Shown here piece after piece: positions 61,923 to 64,000 of a DNA stretch of 64,000 nt. The first letter of the stretch is position 1; each line of letters opens with the position of its first letter. The DNA lies in the NCBI GenBank assembly GCA_900107185.1, contig FNPA01000002.1, positions 124,001-188,000 on the forward strand, given 5' to 3'. This DNA is from Ruminococcaceae bacterium YAD3003. Lineage in GTDB: Bacteria > Bacillota > Clostridia > Saccharofermentanales > Saccharofermentanaceae. Below the pieces are notes generated by a model, which worked only from the letters and a program-made list of their open reading frames with translations, made no database searches and was not told the DNA's origin. Position numbers and translations under genes: made by a program.

Positions 61923-62720
61923 ATGGATATCAAGAACCAGCTGAAGGCCAGATACGAGTTGCTGGATAAGTTATCGAGAAAAACTGCAGAGAAACTAAGA
62001 GAATATCCTGAGGGCAGCATAAAGATTAAGAAATGCAAAAGCGGAGTGTATTACTATCGCTCAGATATGCCGGAACGTGACAGGATTATTCCCAAGAATG
62101 ATATAAATCTGGTGAAACAGCTTGCTCAGAAGAATTATCTGGAGGCGGTATTGAAGACTTCATCGTCAGAAGCAGCATTTCTAAATCAGGTTATCGAGAA
62201 TTATCCGGATTTAACTTCCGAAGAGGTCTATTCCCATCTTTCCGACGATCGAAAGCAACTCGTCCGGCCAATACTGCTCCCTGACGACCAATACATCGCG
62301 GAATGGCAGTCAAAGCCTTATAAAACCAAACCTTTCAGAAATGACGACCCGGTATACATAACGATGAGAGGGGAGCGGGTCAGATCAAAATCTGAAATGA
62401 TCATCGCGGACAGGCTCTACGCAAACAACATTCCTTACAGGTACGAGTGTCCGTTAATAATAAACGGAATCCTGATTCACCCCGACTTTACGATCCTGAG
62501 AATCCCTGACAGGAAGGAGCTCTATCTGGAACATTGTGGTAGAATCGGCGATGAAGATTATTCGGATGACTTTGTTGAAAGAATAAATCTTTACTCTGAT
62601 AACGGCATCGTAGTTGGTGACAGGCTGTTTCTTACCTTTGAGACAGTAAATAAGCCGTTAGACGTCAGGACTATAGACAGGCTGATAAGTGGTGTTTTCA
62701 CCCAAGAACCACTGCTTTAG
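61923..62720 (+). CDS. PD-(D/E)XK nuclease-like protein B, paired with array 3
   Basis: 265 residues. Layout as for the protein at 48700-49509: N-terminal coiled coil, a short beta region (IKIKKCKSGVYYYRSDMP), IIPKNDINLVKQLAQKNYL, and the conserved block ERVRSKSEMIIADRL (E158), IPYRYECPL, ILIHPDF (D188) and LYLEHCGRIGDEDY (E203-H204), then GIVVGDRLFLTFET and KPLDVRTIDRLI. The C-terminal half is clearly homologous, while the N-terminal half is much more diverged. Its translation start lies just after an array unit that can pair over part of the ribosome site. Function unknown. Confidence 0.82.
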   Translation: MDIKNQLKARYELLDKLSRKTAEKLREYPEGSIKIKKCKSGVYYYRSDMPERDRIIPKNDINLVKQLAQKNYLEAVLKTSSSEAAFLNQVIENYPDLTSEEVYSHLSDDRKQLVRPILLPDDQYIAEWQSKPYKTKPFRNDDPVYITMRGERVRSKSEMIIADRLYANNIPYRYECPLIINGILIHPDFTILRIPDRKELYLEHCGRIGDEDYSDDFVERINLYSDNGIVVGDRLFLTFETVNKPLDVRTIDRLISGVFTQEPLL

Positions 62721-62805
62721 TCTGTTAAAGCAATCGAATTCCCTTTTTATTGTATTAAAATAACAAATGCGTTATTATGTATGAGTATGTTTGGAGGTAA
62801 TAAGC

Positions 62806-63039
62806 TTGAGACACGATAATAGCGTAAGACGTCCCAGTCTTGCAAATTCAAAGATTAATACTGATAAATCGGCGTCACTTTCTATTGGTGATTCACTCAG
62901 AAAGGCTAAGACTAATCTTATCTTCTCCAGATTGCTTGTCGGCATTCTTCTTATAATGGCCGTTACAGTGATATTCATTGCAATCTATATGGGGTATGCG
63001 GCACCGATTTGGGACTATCTGACCAGAGTTGTTTCATAA
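62806..63039 (+). CDS. Small single-pass membrane protein
   Basis: TTG start at 62806, 7 bp after GGAGGT (62793-62798). 77 residues: a polar, basic N-terminus (RHDNSVRRPSLANSK) then one membrane helix (LLVGILLIMAVTVIFIAIYM). No family recognised. Precedes yerC on the same strand by 51 bp. Confidence 0.6.
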   Translation: MRHDNSVRRPSLANSKINTDKSASLSIGDSLRKAKTNLIFSRLLVGILLIMAVTVIFIAIYMGYAAPIWDYLTRVVS

Positions 63040-63090
63040 GAACAGGTGAGATAGGAACCTTAAGTGGAATAGCAGTAATCAGGTGACAAA

Positions 63091-63525
63091 ATGGACGACA
63101 TTAAGGACAATCATTTTACTGATAGCGAACTGGAGGAATTAACAGATCTTTACAATGCAATGCTGACCATGAAGGACAGCGCTGAGATGCATAAGTTTTT
63201 TGTGGATCTCTGCTCGGTTAACGAATTGCATTCTCTGCTCCACCGTTGGCAGATAGTAAGAAGGATCGAACAGGGCAAGAGTTACGAGGAGATCATTAAA
63301 GAAATTTCTCCCAAAGAAGTAACTGACGAAGACAAATCTAAGTCTGAGAAGAAATCAACAGGCAGAGCCCGCGGTAAGGCGAGATCATCTACGAAGGTCA
63401 GTTCGACGACCATTTCGAGAGTTAAGAAGTGTCTCGTAAATCCCGAAGGCGGATACAGAACGGCTCTGAACAGGTTGGATGAGACTTCCAAAGACGACAA
63501 CAAAGATAATAAAACGCAAGAATAA
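63091..63525 (+). CDS. yerC: YerC/YecD-type TrpR-related regulator with insert in the HTH
   Basis: 144 residues against about 100 in the family. LYNAMLTMKDSAEMHKFFVDLCSVNEL and RWQIVRRIEQGKSYEEIIKEI match, and SSTTISRVKKCLVNPEGGY is the recognition helix and tail. Between the two HTH helices lie about 32 extra residues rich in Lys, Ser, Arg and Glu (SPKEVTDEDKSKSEKK then TGRARGKARSSTKV). DNA binding may be altered. secA follows 18 bp later. Confidence 0.85.
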   Translation: MDDIKDNHFTDSELEELTDLYNAMLTMKDSAEMHKFFVDLCSVNELHSLLHRWQIVRRIEQGKSYEEIIKEISPKEVTDEDKSKSEKKSTGRARGKARSSTKVSSTTISRVKKCLVNPEGGYRTALNRLDETSKDDNKDNKTQE

Positions 63526-63543
63526 ACAAAGGTAAGGAACAAA

Positions 63544-64000
63544 ATGGGTTTAATTGAAAGCATTTTCGGCACACACAGCGATCACGAACTTAAGAGGATC
63601 AATCCTCTCGTAGACAAGGTTTTCTCCTACGAAGAGGCATATTCCAAGTTATCTGACAGTGAGTTGGCAGGTAAGACTGATGAGTTCAAGAAGAGATTGG
63701 AAGACGGCGAATCACTCGATTCATTGCTTCCTGAAGCATTTGCAACAGTAAGAGAAGCTGCCTGGAGAGTTTTGGGCATGAAGCCTTACAGAGTTCAGGT
63801 AATCGGCGGAATCATTCTCCATCAGGGAAGAATCGCAGAGATGAAGACAGGTGAAGGTAAGACTCTCGTTGCTACAATGCCGGTTTACTTAAATGCACTC
63901 ACAGGCAAGGGCGTTCACGTCGTAACAGTAAACGACTACCTCGCAAAGCGTGACTCCGAGTGGATGGGTAAGGTTTATAAGTTCCTGAAGCTGAGCGTAG
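63544..64000 (+). CDS. secA: Preprotein translocase ATPase SecA (3' partial)
   Basis: The first 152 codons are present and the gene runs off the right edge. AAGGA precedes the ATG at 63544. SGVDPFAT-type family start reads [17 protein letters not shown]; then [33 protein letters not shown] holds Walker A (TGEGKT), followed by [14 protein letters not shown]. Drives protein export through SecYEG. Confidence 0.95.
   Translation, partial: MGLIESIFGTHSDHELKRINPLVDKVFSYEEAYSKLSDSELAGKTDEFKKRLEDGESLDSLLPEAFATVREAAWRVLGMKPYRVQVIGGIILHQGRIAEMKTGEGKTLVATMPVYLNALTGKGVHVVTVNDYLAKRDSEWMGKVYKFLKLSV

Overview
The window looks like chromosomal DNA of a Gram-positive anaerobe of the class Clostridia (an Oscillospirales/Saccharofermentans-like lineage is a guess). 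Supporting signs are the c-di-AMP cyclase CdaA, YsxC, MreCD/PBP2, YerC, RqcH, QueH and HolA, strong GGAGG ribosome sites, many TGnTATAAT extended -10 promoters and lipoprotein signals. Nothing suggests an outer membrane. The DNA is dense with housekeeping genes. Both end genes are cut by the window: an HD-GYP sensor on the left and secA on the right.

Layout. 1-7.3 kb: propeller/HD-GYP sensor, amino-acid ABC transporter with a PatB-type C-S lyase, and a TetR regulator coupled to a flavodoxin/ferredoxin protein. 7.3-10.4 kb (minus): glnS, gltX. 10.5-17.6 kb: AroB-like protein, M28-like lipoprotein, CdaA fused to a YbbR domain, left-handed beta-helix acyltransferase, HEAT protein, GH5-like lipoprotein, GNAT. 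17.7-20 kb: SH3 lipoprotein, tRNA-Gly and tRNA-Arg, two zinc-ribbon proteins. 20-29.5 kb: parE, parC, a deacetylase-like membrane protein, a PH-domain protein, a sirtuin with a histone-H1-like tail, a membrane MutS-like ATPase. 29.6-34.2 kb: a TerY-P-type module (kinase, vWA protein, PP2C phosphatase, coiled-coil protein). 34.3-34.7 kb: a gene-free 400-bp palindrome array. 34.8-46 kb: tRNA-Lys, oxidoreductase, pyrimidine phosphorylase, ruvCAB-queH, rqcH, two tandem PRPP-synthetase-like genes, ysxC. 46-64 kb: comEC, nuclease-like gene A with its array, GH25 lysozyme, holA, icd, SEC-C protein, mreCD-mrdA, MGS-like and MBL proteins, a Tad-like pilin operon, nuclease-like gene B with its array, yerC, secA.

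The strongest candidate for an undescribed system is a repeated pairing. Two paralogous PD-(D/E)XK-like genes (48700-49509 and 61923-62720) are each preceded by an array of regularly spaced inverted repeats. The arm sequences differ between the arrays, while the layout is shared (arms of 8-13 bp, A-tract centre, 4-8 units). A third array (34285-34684) has the same architecture and a strict 52-bp period but no gene beside it. This recalls REP/RAYT pairs, with a PD-(D/E)XK-like protein in place of the transposase.

The second main observation is that comEC and the Tad-like pilin operon share an upstream box and identical spacing to a TAGWAT -10, which suggests a common DNA-uptake regulon. A third theme is several enzyme-fold proteins whose catalytic residues are replaced (AroB-, M28-, GH5-, polysaccharide-deacetylase- and MgsA-like). 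All functional claims rest on motif reading by eye; no database search was run.
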